The notes under the pieces: generated by a model | The model's input: only the letters and a program-made list of their open reading frames with translations | Told to the model about the DNA's origin: nothing | The model's database searches: none | DNA from: Rhabdonatronobacter sediminivivens | GTDB lineage: Bacteria; Pseudomonadota; Alphaproteobacteria; Rhodobacterales; Rhodobacteraceae | DNA: 64,000 nt | Assembly (NCBI RefSeq): GCF_013415485.1 | Contig: NZ_JACBXS010000001.1 | Coordinates: 1 to 64,000, forward strand | Direction: 5' to 3' | Position numbers and translations under genes: made by a program | Part shown: positions 1 through 7,615 of the stretch, piece after piece | How positions within the stretch are numbered: the first letter of the stretch is position 1 | Layout: each line of letters opens with the position of its first letter

Positions 1-113
1 TGCAGGCTTACCCAGACGAACTTGCGCGGCTCAACCGCCGCATAGCGCTTCGGCACCCGCTTGTAGAGGTAGAGCGTGCCCTTCTTCGAGCCGTCGCGCG
101 TCCTGATTGCCAT
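1..113 (-). CDS. Tyrosine site-specific integrase, N-terminal fragment (cut by window edge)
   Basis: Only the first 37 codons are visible; the gene runs off the left edge. The N-terminus MAIRTRDGSKKGTLYLYKR followed by VPKRYAAVEPRKFVWVSL resembles the N-terminal domain of phage/island tyrosine recombinases in Rhodobacteraceae; the catalytic R-H-R-Y domain is outside the window. The ATG at 113 has a GGGGA-type ribosome site about 8 nt upstream. The gene starts 139 bp from the 3' end of tRNA-Ser and points away from it, the usual arrangement for an integrase next to its tRNA attachment site. The family call rests on similarity recalled from the motif, so it is probable rather than certain. Confidence 0.7.
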   Translation of the reverse strand, partial: MAIRTRDGSKKGTLYLYKRVPKRYAAVEPRKFVWVSL

Positions 114-251
114 GTGCCTGTCCCCAGTGCCTCGGGAAGCTTGTAGCACAGATTGTATTGCAATTTGTATAGCAATAATTGAGCCTATATCCGCGAAAAC
201 TTCTATAATATAGCGACATCAAAGGCTTGTATGCATCGCAATGAGATGAAT
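114..251. other. AT-rich integrase upstream region / probable island end with inverted repeat
   Basis: This gap between the integrase and tRNA-Ser is clearly AT-richer than the rest of the window. It contains the inverted repeat TATTGC (156-161) / GCAATA (172-177) and a TTGTAT direct repeat (154-159, 165-170). Such repeats are typical of integrase promoters, operators and arm sites, but no att core can be delimited because the other island end is not visible. Confidence 0.4.
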
Positions 252-341
252 TGGCGGAGAGAGCGGGATTCGAACCCGCGAGACGGTTTCCCGCCTACAC
301 GCTTTCCAGGCGTGCGCCTTCGACCACTCGGCCACCTCTCC
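252..341 (-). tRNA. tRNA-Ser (anticodon GGA), CCA encoded
   Basis: Read on the minus strand the 90-nt gene starts GGAGAGG and ends TCTCTCC-G-CCA. The acceptor stem pairs fully with one G-U at position 7-66. The anticodon stem-loop CACGC-CTGGAAA-GCGTG gives anticodon GGA. There is a long variable arm typical of class II tRNA-Ser and a T-arm GCGGG-TTCGAAT-CCCGC. The 3' CCA is encoded (252-254). The 3' end faces the integrase fragment, so the last part of this tRNA is the likely integration site. Confidence 0.97.
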
Positions 342-397
342 GGCAGGGCGGTCTTACAGGGAAGTGGCGGGGAATGGCAAGACGGTATTCGGCTGAT

Positions 398-1171
398 CTA
401 CCAGCGGCGCAGGAGGGCGCGGAAGAGCAGGGTGCCACGGCGATGGAACTCGGGGGAGGCAAGTGTTCCCCTGGCCACGCGCTCGGGCGAGCGGGCGGCG
501 CGGTGAAGGACGGCGCCGGCTTGCCAGCCGGACAGCAGGGCTGGCGCCGCATCGCTCGGGACCTTCGAGCGCGCCGCGCGAGCGCGATGCAAGTGGTGCA
601 GGCCCAGGTCAGCCAGGTGGGCCGGATCGGCACAGTCCTGCGGCAAAGGGGGTTGCCCCGCCGCCTCCAGGGCCGGAAACGCGCCCAGCCAGTTCGCCAG
701 CCCGGCAGCGCGCGCCATGTCTGCGACCACCGGCACGGCCGCTTCATCTGCGCCAAGTACCCTTGCCGCCAACTGCATCACGCTTCCGGCTGTGGCGTCC
801 ATATGGTCCATCAGCGCCGCCGTATCCGCGAATGGTGCGCGCGAAATGTCGCGCTTGCGCGCCGCGATCAGCGCATCGAAATGCGCCTGTGGCAGGTCAT
901 GCTGCCGGATCACCTCGGCCAAGGGGGCGGCGACCTCGTGGTTGCGCACGGCCTTGCCCGCAATCGCCTCAGCCACGGTATCGGCCCAGAATTGCAGGCG
1001 CATTTCGGCGATCAGCGGCTCCTTGGTCACAAAGGGCGCGCGCGCGATTTCCAGATTGGCGGCGTAGATCGGCCAGAGCCTGTCGCGCATGGCCGGAGGC
1101 GCCGCCATGGTCGCCAAGAAGCGGTCCGGGTCGCCGCAACGGACCAGTTCGGCGCAGGCTTCCAGGCTCAT
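398..1171 (-). CDS. Squalene/phytoene synthase family protein
   Basis: A 257-residue alpha-helical protein with the layout of the squalene/phytoene synthase superfamily: N-terminal RFLATMAAPPAMRDRLWPIYA, a middle segment MDATAGSVMQLAARVLG like the family's Y-x-x-GTAG-type region, and a C-terminal helical part. The aspartate-rich DxxxD motifs of true synthases are weak or absent, so it may be closer to the non-catalytic NDUFAF6-like complex I assembly branch than to a carotenoid enzyme. It follows cimA in the same direction after about 98 bp. No carotenoid genes are nearby, which also argues against a pigment role. The ribosome site is weak, so the start is the least certain part. Confidence 0.75.
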   Translation of the reverse strand: MSLEACAELVRCGDPDRFLATMAAPPAMRDRLWPIYAANLEIARAPFVTKEPLIAEMRLQFWADTVAEAIAGKAVRNHEVAAPLAEVIRQHDLPQAHFDALIAARKRDISRAPFADTAALMDHMDATAGSVMQLAARVLGADEAAVPVVADMARAAGLANWLGAFPALEAAGQPPLPQDCADPAHLADLGLHHLHRARAARSKVPSDAAPALLSGWQAGAVLHRAARSPERVARGTLASPEFHRRGTLLFRALLRRW

Positions 1172-1269
1172 GTTCCCGCCATCGCCGGACCATGGCGGAA
1201 ACGGCTGGCAAATGTGGCGCTGTCGTCCCGCATGTCGATCATCGGCCCTTTCGTTGCATCCGGCGCGGA

Positions 1270-2898
1270 TCAGACCGGCCGGGCGCCGGCGTGGATCAGT
1301 TTCCAGGTGATCGCATCCAGATAAGCCTCGAACGCGGCATCGATCAGGTTGGCTGAAACGCCCACGGTGGACCAGCTGTTGCCCGCGTCATCGGTAGAAT
1401 CGATGATGACGCAGGTCACGGCCTCGGTTCCGCCTTGCGTGATCCGCACCTTGAAATCCACCAGCCGCATACCGTCGATATGGGTCTGATAGGGGCCCAG
1501 GTCCAGTGACAGCGCGCGCGACAATGCGTTGAAGGGCCCCGCGTCCTGCAGATCGGTGGCGTTGTCGTTCTTGTAGTAATTGGTGGTGCGCGTCCCGTCC
1601 GACAGCAACACCGTCACCACGGCCTCGGACTCCACCACCAGCGCGCCCATGGCGTTGCGGCGGCGCTCCGAGATCACGCGCGAGCGCTCCACATCGAAAA
1701 AGCGCGGCAGCTGGTTGAGCACCTTGCGCGCCACCAGCTCAAAGCTCGCCTGCGCGCCGTCATAGGCATAGCCGCGATCCTCGCGCGCCTTCACCTCATC
1801 GAGGATCGCCGCCAGCGCCGGATCGCCCGGGGCCACCGTGATCCCGGCATCGGCCAGCCGCGCGCGCAGGTTCGACTGCCCCGCCTGGTTGGACATGGGG
1901 ATCACACGCGCGTTGCCCACCGTGCCGGGGTCGATATGTTCGTAGGTGGACGGGTCCTTGAGGATCGCGCTGGCGTGCAGCCCGGCCTTGTGCGCAAAGG
2001 CCGAGGCGCCGACATAGGGCGCGCTGCGCAGCGGCACGCGGTTGAGGATGTCATCGAGCCTGCGCGACAGCCGCGTGAGCCCGGCAAGGCCCGCTTCGGT
2101 CACCCCGGTGGTGTAGCGGCTGGCATAGGGCTCTTTCAGCAGCAGCGTTGGGATCAACGTGGTCAGGTTCGCGTTTCCGCAGCGCTCTCCCAAGCCATTG
2201 AGCGTGCCCTGCACCTGCCGCGCGCCCGCGTCGATGGCCGCCAGCGTGCCCGCCACGGCGTTGCCGGTGTCATCATGCGTGTGGATGCCAAGGCGCGCGC
2301 CGGGGATCCCGGCGGCGATGACCTCGGAGACGATCCGCCCGATCTCCGAAGGCAGCGTGCCGCCGTTGGTGTCGCACAGCACCACCCACCGCGCACCCGC
2401 GTCATGGGCGGCGTGCAGGCAGCCCAGCGCATAGTCCGGGTTGGCCTTGTAGCCGTCGAAGAAATGTTCGGCGTCAAACAGCGCCTCGCGCCCCTCGGCC
2501 ACCAGATGCGCGATGGAGGCGGCGATGTTCTCGGAGTTTTCCTCCAGCGTGATGCCCAGCGCGGTGGTGACATGGAAGTCATGCGTCTTGCCGACGATGC
2601 AGACCGCCGGGGTCCCTGCGTTCAGCACCCCGGCCAGCACCTCGTCATTCGCCGCCGAGCGCCCTGCGCGCTTGGTCATGCCAAAGGCGGTGAAGGTGGC
2701 GCGGGTGTCGGGCCGGGCGTTGAAGAACTCGCTGTCGGTGGGGTTGGCGCCGGGCCAGCCGCCTTCGATATAGTCGACGCCCAGCCCGTCGAGCATCTGC
2801 GCGATGGCCTGCTTGTCGGCGGTGGAGAAGGCGACGCCCTGGGTCTGCTGGCCGTCGCGCAGCGTGGTGTCGTAGAGAAAGAGGCGTTCGAGGGTCAT
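1270..2898 (-). CDS. cimA: (R)-citramalate synthase
   Basis: A 542-residue DRE-TIM metallolyase that condenses acetyl-CoA with pyruvate to citramalate, the first step of a threonine-independent route to 2-oxobutanoate and isoleucine. The N-terminus carries [17 protein letters not shown] (metal and catalytic motif); [12 protein letters not shown] and [18 protein letters not shown] follow, and a LeuA-type regulatory dimer domain forms the C-terminal third. The long linker and C-terminal domain fit CimA better than homocitrate synthase. I chose the ATG at 2898 because it overlaps the cysS stop as ATGA and has GGAGG 10 nt upstream; an ATG five codons earlier would lie on top of that GGAGG. It is translationally coupled to cysS. 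Confidence 0.93.
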   Translation of the reverse strand: MTLERLFLYDTTLRDGQQTQGVAFSTADKQAIAQMLDGLGVDYIEGGWPGANPTDSEFFNARPDTRATFTAFGMTKRAGRSAANDEVLAGVLNAGTPAVCIVGKTHDFHVTTALGITLEENSENIAASIAHLVAEGREALFDAEHFFDGYKANPDYALGCLHAAHDAGARWVVLCDTNGGTLPSEIGRIVSEVIAAGIPGARLGIHTHDDTGNAVAGTLAAIDAGARQVQGTLNGLGERCGNANLTTLIPTLLLKEPYASRYTTGVTEAGLAGLTRLSRRLDDILNRVPLRSAPYVGASAFAHKAGLHASAILKDPSTYEHIDPGTVGNARVIPMSNQAGQSNLRARLADAGITVAPGDPALAAILDEVKAREDRGYAYDGAQASFELVARKVLNQLPRFFDVERSRVISERRRNAMGALVVESEAVVTVLLSDGTRTTNYYKNDNATDLQDAGPFNALSRALSLDLGPYQTHIDGMRLVDFKVRITQGGTEAVTCVIIDSTDDAGNSWSTVGVSANLIDAAFEAYLDAITWKLIHAGARPV

Positions 2899-4550
2899 TT
2901 GAGCAACCTCCATGTTTGGCCGTCCTTTCCGTCACGGACAGTAATATTCAAAGATTGAAGCTCATCTCTAATTTCATCTGAGCGCCTAAAATCCTTCGTC
3001 GACCTTGCGACTTTACGGGCCTCCAATAGGTCAAGAACTTGCTGCATCCTTCCAGCTCTATGTAATTCAAACAATTCTCCCACCTCACCAGCGAACCCTG
3101 CCGGAATATCAAAATTGCTGTCATCTTTACTATCAAATAACGAGGAAACGAATTCGAATTTCGAGAAATATTCTGGTCCTAGGTACTCATGAATAAAACC
3201 TTTTGTATCAACCCCAGTTGACTGCAATCCCTCGAGTGCGTTCGCCAACTGGGAAATTGCCCTCTTGAGGGTTGTCGAAGAGCCCTTAATAGACTTCATG
3301 AAGCCGAGTAAAACTAGTGAGCTTCGTATCTTATCATGATCCGGATGACTTGATTGGCTGCAAATTTCACTTATGGCCACGAGGGCTGATCTGGTATCAA
3401 GATCATTGCAAAGAGCAGCATGGACCGCTTCAGGTACACACCCATCATCCCTCTGCGCAACGTCTGTGTTTCGGAAGAATTCTGTGATCTTCCTTCGGAA
3501 ACTTGCAGCCTCATCCAATAGCCGCACACTGAAATCTAATTTTGATCTGTAGTGAACGAGGAGTATAGCCGCACGAATTGCCAAGCCATCTATCTTTCGA
3601 AGCTTACCTTGCGCCGGCGGCAAGGAATATCCAGCAAAGCGAATAGTATTATCGTCATAATACGAGGATAGCAGATCCCGAACCGTGAAAAAATTACCCA
3701 GCGACTTGGACATCTTATTCCCGTCGACCTGCACCATCTCGTTATGCATCCAGACCCGCGCGAATCCGCCCTCGGGGTGGGCGCAGCAGGATTGCGCGAT
3801 CTCATTTTCGTGGTGCGGGAATTGCAGGTCAATGCCGCCGCCGTGAATGTCGAAGCTCTCCCCCAGCAACTCATGCGCCATGGCCGAGCATTCGATATGC
3901 CACCCCGGCCGCCCCCGTCCCCAGGGCGAGTCCCACCCCGGCTCATCCGCCGCCGAGGGCTTCCACAGCACGAAATCCATCGGATCGCGCTTGTAGGGCG
4001 CCACCTCGACCCGCGCGCCCGCGATCATGTCATCCACCGACCGCCCCGAAAGCCGCCCGTATTCGGGATAAGACCGCACATCGAACAGCACATGCCCCTC
4101 GGCGGCGTAGGCATGGCCCTTGGCCACCAACCCCTCGATCATGCCCACCATCTGGCCGATATACTCGGTCGCGCGCGGCTCCACCGAGGGCCGCAGCGCC
4201 TTCAGCTCGTCCATGTCGGCGTGATACCAGCCGATGGTCTGATCCGTCAGCGCGCGGATGATGGCGTTCAGGTCACGCCCGTCGCCGCCCGCCTGCATCT
4301 CCCGCGCCCGGGCGTTGATCTTGTCATCCACGTCGGTGAAGTTGCGCACATAGGTCACGGCATCCGCGCCATAGACATGCCGCAACAGCCGGAACAGCAC
4401 GTCGAACACCACCACCGGCCGCGCATTGCCCAGATGCGCGCGGTCATAGACCGTGGGCCCGCAGACATACATGCGCACATTCGACGGGTCGAGCGGCGTA
4501 AAATCCTCCTTGCGGCGGGTGCGGGTGTTGTACAGGCGGATCCCGGTCAT
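2895..4550 (-). CDS. cysS: Cysteinyl-tRNA synthetase with a foreign-looking C-terminal half
   Basis: A class I aminoacyl-tRNA synthetase (551 residues) that charges tRNA-Cys. It contains the HIGH-type motif in [11 protein letters not shown], the zinc-site region [10 protein letters not shown] and [11 protein letters not shown], and KMSKSLGN. From about 3720, just downstream of KMSKS in the reading direction, base composition falls abruptly: the 60-base rows I counted between 2941 and 3720 are 37-48% GC, while rows just beyond are 67-83%. The low-GC part encodes the stem-contact and anticodon-binding domains (about residues 278-538) and is longer than in most bacterial CysS (usually 460-500 residues in all). 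The frame is open and the last dozen codons are GC-rich again, so the gene is probably functional but mosaic. Confidence 0.95.
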   Translation of the reverse strand: MTGIRLYNTRTRRKEDFTPLDPSNVRMYVCGPTVYDRAHLGNARPVVVFDVLFRLLRHVYGADAVTYVRNFTDVDDKINARAREMQAGGDGRDLNAIIRALTDQTIGWYHADMDELKALRPSVEPRATEYIGQMVGMIEGLVAKGHAYAAEGHVLFDVRSYPEYGRLSGRSVDDMIAGARVEVAPYKRDPMDFVLWKPSAADEPGWDSPWGRGRPGWHIECSAMAHELLGESFDIHGGGIDLQFPHHENEIAQSCCAHPEGGFARVWMHNEMVQVDGNKMSKSLGNFFTVRDLLSSYYDDNTIRFAGYSLPPAQGKLRKIDGLAIRAAILLVHYRSKLDFSVRLLDEAASFRRKITEFFRNTDVAQRDDGCVPEAVHAALCNDLDTRSALVAISEICSQSSHPDHDKIRSSLVLLGFMKSIKGSSTTLKRAISQLANALEGLQSTGVDTKGFIHEYLGPEYFSKFEFVSSLFDSKDDSNFDIPAGFAGEVGELFELHRAGRMQQVLDLLEARKVARSTKDFRRSDEIRDELQSLNITVRDGKDGQTWRLLK

Positions 4551-4767
4551 TGGTCCCTCATGGCCAGCGGCTCACGCGCGCGGCGGGGTCAGTGTCCGGG
4601 TTTGGAAAGGTTCAACCAGAGACGGCCCGCCGCGAATGTCAGCGGGTAATGCAGATGCAGATGGTGCAGCGGCGCGTTCTCATGGCACAGCCGTTAGCAC
4701 GCCCCCCGCGCCCCTGTCCAGCACCAATCCGCTTGACCGTCACGCGCGCGCCCGGCACCCTGCCACC

Positions 4768-5112
4768 ATGACCCGTGCCATCGTCAACACCCATTGCGCC
4801 ACCCTGCCGGGGGCCGAAGTCTCGGACCCTTGGGGCGGCGGACATGATGCCTGGAAGATCGGCGGCAAGATGTTCGCCGTCGTGGGCACGATGGACACCG
4901 GCGTGTCAGTCAAATGTGCGGATATCGAAACCGCCACCCTGCTGATCGACCTCGGCCGGGCCGAACGCGCGCCCTATTTCCATCGCAGTTGGGTGCACCT
5001 GCCCTGGGGCACAGACACGGATGAACTCTGCGACCGGTTGACCGAAGCGTACCGGATCATCCGTGCCGGGCTACCGAAGCGGGTGCAGGCCGCCCTGCCC
5101 CCGCCTCCATAG
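4768..5112 (+). CDS. MmcQ/YjbR family protein
   Basis: A 114-residue protein with the CyaY-like fold family pattern: TLPGAEVSDPWGGGHDAWKIGGKMFAVV at the start, then VSVKC, YFHRSWVHLPWG and a C-terminal helix LCDRLTEAYRIIRAGLPKRV, all typical of YjbR/MmcQ. Members bind DNA or are uncharacterised; no specific function can be given. The ATG at 4768 was chosen over upstream in-frame codons because homology starts there. It is convergent with the DUF5368 gene, with only 4 bp between the stops. The 217 bp upstream, shared with the divergent cysS, shows no feature I can name. Confidence 0.85.
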   Translation: MTRAIVNTHCATLPGAEVSDPWGGGHDAWKIGGKMFAVVGTMDTGVSVKCADIETATLLIDLGRAERAPYFHRSWVHLPWGTDTDELCDRLTEAYRIIRAGLPKRVQAALPPPP

Positions 5113-5116
5113 TCAC

Positions 5117-5473
5117 TCACACCTCTGACTGCCGCCCACGCATCAACGACTGCACAACATAGACCAGAATCCCCAGCCCAACAGCGCCCAGCGCCGCCAC
5201 ACCCAGAAGCACCAGCCAGTCAATCGGCCCACCAATATCCGCCAGCCCGGAATTGGTGATCCACAACACAAACCAGACGGCGGCCACCGCTCCAAACGGC
5301 ATCGACAACTGCGCCACCAGATACTTGCGGAAGGAAAGCGACCGGTCCCGCACCAGCACGAACACCCAAGCCGCAGTAATCACCACCGCCACCGACACCA
5401 TAATCCAGAACAACGCAATACCGAACATCTCCTCAAACACCGCGATCATGGTCAGCAGACTGAACTCTTCCAT
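5117..5473 (-). CDS. DUF5368 family membrane protein
   Basis: A 118-residue inner-membrane protein with three hydrophobic segments (about residues 16-38, 55-74 and 82-108) and a short charged tail. It matches the small DUF5368 family that in Rhodobacteraceae lies beside sulfide:quinone oxidoreductase genes, as it does here. The function is unknown; a role as membrane partner of the neighbouring oxidoreductase is inference. Of two adjacent ATGs, the one at 5473 is preferred because GGAGG lies 5 nt upstream of it and only 2 nt upstream of the other. It is transcribed in the same direction as the oxidoreductase gene, but a terminator-like repeat lies between them. Confidence 0.75.
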   Translation of the reverse strand: MEEFSLLTMIAVFEEMFGIALFWIMVSVAVVITAAWVFVLVRDRSLSFRKYLVAQLSMPFGAVAAVWFVLWITNSGLADIGGPIDWLVLLGVAALGAVGLGILVYVVQSLMRGRQSEV

Positions 5474-5501
5474 CATATCCTCCTCGGGGCACCGCCGCCC
5501 C

Positions 5502-5570
5502 CTTCACCTTTGCCAAAATATCCTCGGGGGGAGTCGCCCGGAACGGGCGACGGGGGGCAGACAGCCCCCC
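5502..5570 (-). terminator. 3'-end hairpin repeat, copy 1 (downstream of the sulfide:quinone oxidoreductase gene)
   Basis: Two perfect stem-loops, GTCGCCCG-GAA-CGGGCGAC (5533-5551) and GGGGGGC-AGACA-GCCCCCC (5552-5570). Read in the direction of the upstream gene they are followed by GAGGATATTTTGG, a partial U-tract. A 56-bp part (5515-5570) is identical to 46795-46850 except for one base. It lies 12 bp after the oxidoreductase stop and probably ends or protects that transcript. Confidence 0.7.
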
Positions 5571-5582
5571 TGCCCTGCCGCC

Positions 5583-6902
5583 TCAAGCACGCCCGCGCAA
5601 CATGGCGTTATACGTCGCCTTCAGCGCCACTTCCTTCATCAGCCAGGAGATCCACAACTCCTCCAGCGGCGCAATGACGCCCGGAAAGGACGGCGTCAGG
5701 TTGTCCTGGTAATCGAACTCCACCAGCATCGCCCGGCCCACGCGCGTGATCAGCGGGCATGAGGTATAGCCGTCATACATCCGCGTCCCCTCGCGCCCCG
5801 CGATCTCGGACACCAGGTGATCCTCGACCACCGGCAGATGGAACTTCACGCTGGCCGCGGTCTTGCCTTTGGGCACGCCGTTGATGTCGCCGATCCCAAA
5901 CACATTCGGGTAGCGCGCGTGGCGCAGGGTCTGCATGTCCACCTCGATCCAGCCCTGATCGGTCCAGCGATCGGCCCAGGCCAGACCGGACTCCCGCACC
6001 GCCTGCGGGGCACGCTGCGGCGGCACCACATTGATGAAATCCCAGCTGTCGGTCACATCGCCTTCGGGCGTGGCGTAGGTCGCGGTCTTCGCGCCCGGGT
6101 CGATCGCCTTGAGCACATGGCTGTAGCGGTAAGTGATGTCGCGCTCATCCATGATCTGGCGCACGCGGTGATGGATGACCGGCACCCCGAACAGGTTCGG
6201 CGCCTGCGCGTTGTAGACGAACTCGCACCGATCCCGGTTGCCCTTGGTGGTGGCGATGTCTTCGGCCAGCAGGCAGATCTTCACCGGGGCGCCAGCGCAT
6301 TTCATCTCGGTCGCGGGGCGGCCGAACAGGCCCACACCACCCGCATCGGTGAACTTGTCCAGCGCCCGCCAGCTGGCTTCGGCGTAATCGGGGCCGGCGT
6401 AATGGGCGGAGATGCCGGTATCGGGGCCGGCCAGCGACAGATCGAAGCCTTCGATCGCCTCCCAATCCAGGGTCAGGCCCGTGGCAACGATCAGATAGTC
6501 ATACTCCAGCCGCTGCCCGCCGGTGGTGGTGACGCTGTTGCTTTCGGGGTCGATCCCGGCGGCGTATTCGTTGATCCAGTTCACGCCGCGGGGCAGCCAG
6601 TCGCCGGTGCCGCTGACCGCGTAATTCGCGCCGCGCAGACCGGCGGCGATCAGGGTAAAGCCCGGCTGATACCAGTGCTGCGACCGCCCATCCAGAATAG
6701 TGATCTCTGCCCCGTCCAGCCGTGACAGAAGCCGGTTTGCAATCGCCGCCCCGCCAGCCCCGGCGCCCAGAATCAGAATTCGTGCATTTGTCCGCACCGG
6801 CCGGGCCTGCACCGCCCCCGCCCCTGCAGCCATGGCTATCCCCCCGGCGGCCAGGCCCAGAAACGCCCGGCGCGATGCTGTCAGGTCAGTAAACTCACGC
6901 AT
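5583..6902 (-). CDS. Sulfide:quinone oxidoreductase-like flavoprotein, Tat-exported
   Basis: A 439-residue FAD disulfide oxidoreductase. A twin-arginine signal (SRRAFLG, then a hydrophobic stretch) precedes the FAD-binding ILILGAGAGG. Two cysteine contexts, MKCAGAPVKI and GYTSCPLIT, match the redox-active pair of the SQOR (type II) branch, which oxidises sulfide to persulfide or polysulfide and passes electrons to quinone. The Tat signal suggests a periplasmic-face enzyme. I chose the ATG at 6902, which has GGAG 8 nt upstream and puts the Arg pair near the N-terminus. A DUF5368 membrane protein follows and an Rrf2 regulator is divergent, consistent with a small sulfide-detoxification unit. 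The exact substrate is inferred. Confidence 0.85.
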   Translation of the reverse strand: MREFTDLTASRRAFLGLAAGGIAMAAGAGAVQARPVRTNARILILGAGAGGAAIANRLLSRLDGAEITILDGRSQHWYQPGFTLIAAGLRGANYAVSGTGDWLPRGVNWINEYAAGIDPESNSVTTTGGQRLEYDYLIVATGLTLDWEAIEGFDLSLAGPDTGISAHYAGPDYAEASWRALDKFTDAGGVGLFGRPATEMKCAGAPVKICLLAEDIATTKGNRDRCEFVYNAQAPNLFGVPVIHHRVRQIMDERDITYRYSHVLKAIDPGAKTATYATPEGDVTDSWDFINVVPPQRAPQAVRESGLAWADRWTDQGWIEVDMQTLRHARYPNVFGIGDINGVPKGKTAASVKFHLPVVEDHLVSEIAGREGTRMYDGYTSCPLITRVGRAMLVEFDYQDNLTPSFPGVIAPLEELWISWLMKEVALKATYNAMLRGRA

Positions 6903-6959
6903 GTCAAGATCTCCATCCCCAAGAACGTTCACATATTCACATATGCCGTAGTATACACA

Positions 6960-6973
6960 ATGACTCAGATCAA
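6960..6973 (-). promoter_or_regulatory. Degenerate FNR/CRP-type box upstream of the sulfide:quinone oxidoreductase gene
   Basis: On the minus strand TTGAT-CTGA-GTCAT matches 8 of 10 defined bases of the FNR consensus TTGAT-N4-ATCAA. It sits about 58 bp upstream of the oxidoreductase start. The weak right half makes this a candidate only. Confidence 0.3.
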
Positions 6974-6982
6974 CAAAAACAT

Positions 6983-7002
6983 TCGCATGCGACTATATGT
7001 CG
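6983..7002. promoter_or_regulatory. Overlapping palindromes in the oxidoreductase / Rrf2 divergent promoter
   Basis: TCGCATGCGA (6983-6992) is a perfect 10-bp palindrome that overlaps CGAC-TATAT-GTCG (6990-7002). Both lie midway between the two divergent start codons, where an operator for the Rrf2 regulator would be expected. Assignment to that regulator is inference. Confidence 0.4.
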
Positions 7003-7055
7003 TGCACGCCAATGCCGGGTTTCCAGCAGATTGGATGTACCTTTGCGCCCGGTCC

Positions 7056-7069
7056 TTGACCTCGATCAA
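7056..7069 (+). promoter_or_regulatory. FNR-type box upstream of the Rrf2 gene
   Basis: TTGAC-CTCG-ATCAA matches the alphaproteobacterial FnrL consensus TTGAT-N4-ATCAA at 9 of 10 defined positions. Its centre is about 76 bp upstream of the Rrf2 start codon, a plausible place for oxygen-responsive activation. Confidence 0.55.
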
Positions 7070-7138
7070 TGCCCGGCGCGCACCATGGGGTAGGCTTCAC
7101 CATGCCCTGAACCGCCACCGATCGGATTGGAGTCTCTG

Positions 7139-7612
7139 ATGCGCCTGACCACGCGAACCAACCTTGCCCTGCGCACACTTATGTTCAGCGCGGTCAACAA
7201 CACGCGGGTGGTGCGCAAGCATGATGCCGCCGAAGCCGTCAATGCGTCCGAGAACCACCTGGCGCAGGTCATAAACCAGCTGGCCCATGCGGGGTTCATC
7301 ACCACGCTGCGCGGGCGTCATGGCGGCTTTCACCTGGCCCGTCCCGCTAATCAGATCAGCGTCGGCGCCGTGTTTCGCACATTCGAGTCCGACATGCCCT
7401 TCATCGAATGTTTCAGCAGCGAAAACAGTTGCCCCCTGCGCCCGGCCTGCCGGATGCGGGCGCATCTGGCCCGCGCGGTCGAGGCATTTTACGCCACGCT
7501 GGACCCGGTCATGCTGTCGGACCTGACCGATTGCAACACGGCGCTGGACACCATCCTGTCGCTGGACAAGGTGCAGGCGCAGCTGTCCTGCCGCGCGCTC
7601 ACCCCTGCCTGA
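7139..7612 (+). CDS. Rrf2 family Fe-S regulator, NsrR-like
   Basis: A 157-residue winged-helix regulator. MRLTTRTNLALRTLMF begins the DNA-binding domain, NHLAQVINQLAHAGFITT is the recognition region, and GRHGGFHLA the wing. Three cysteines (C-x6-C-x5-C, ECFSSENSCPLRPACR) would bind an Fe-S cluster as in NsrR, which senses nitric oxide; NsrR usually has C-x5-C-x5-C or shorter, so the first spacing is slightly longer. The ATG at 7139 has GGAG 7 nt upstream and starts the conserved domain. It is divergent from the sulfide:quinone oxidoreductase gene and shares a promoter region containing an FNR-type box and palindromes, so it probably controls that gene and itself. The effector could be NO, redox state or sulfur species. 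Confidence 0.85.
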   Translation: MRLTTRTNLALRTLMFSAVNNTRVVRKHDAAEAVNASENHLAQVINQLAHAGFITTLRGRHGGFHLARPANQISVGAVFRTFESDMPFIECFSSENSCPLRPACRMRAHLARAVEAFYATLDPVMLSDLTDCNTALDTILSLDKVQAQLSCRALTPA

Positions 7613-7615
7613 GCG

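Noticed and set aside
398..1171. Carotenoid phytoene synthase crtB
   Set aside because: The Asp-rich motifs are weak and no other carotenoid genes are present; a family-level name is safer.
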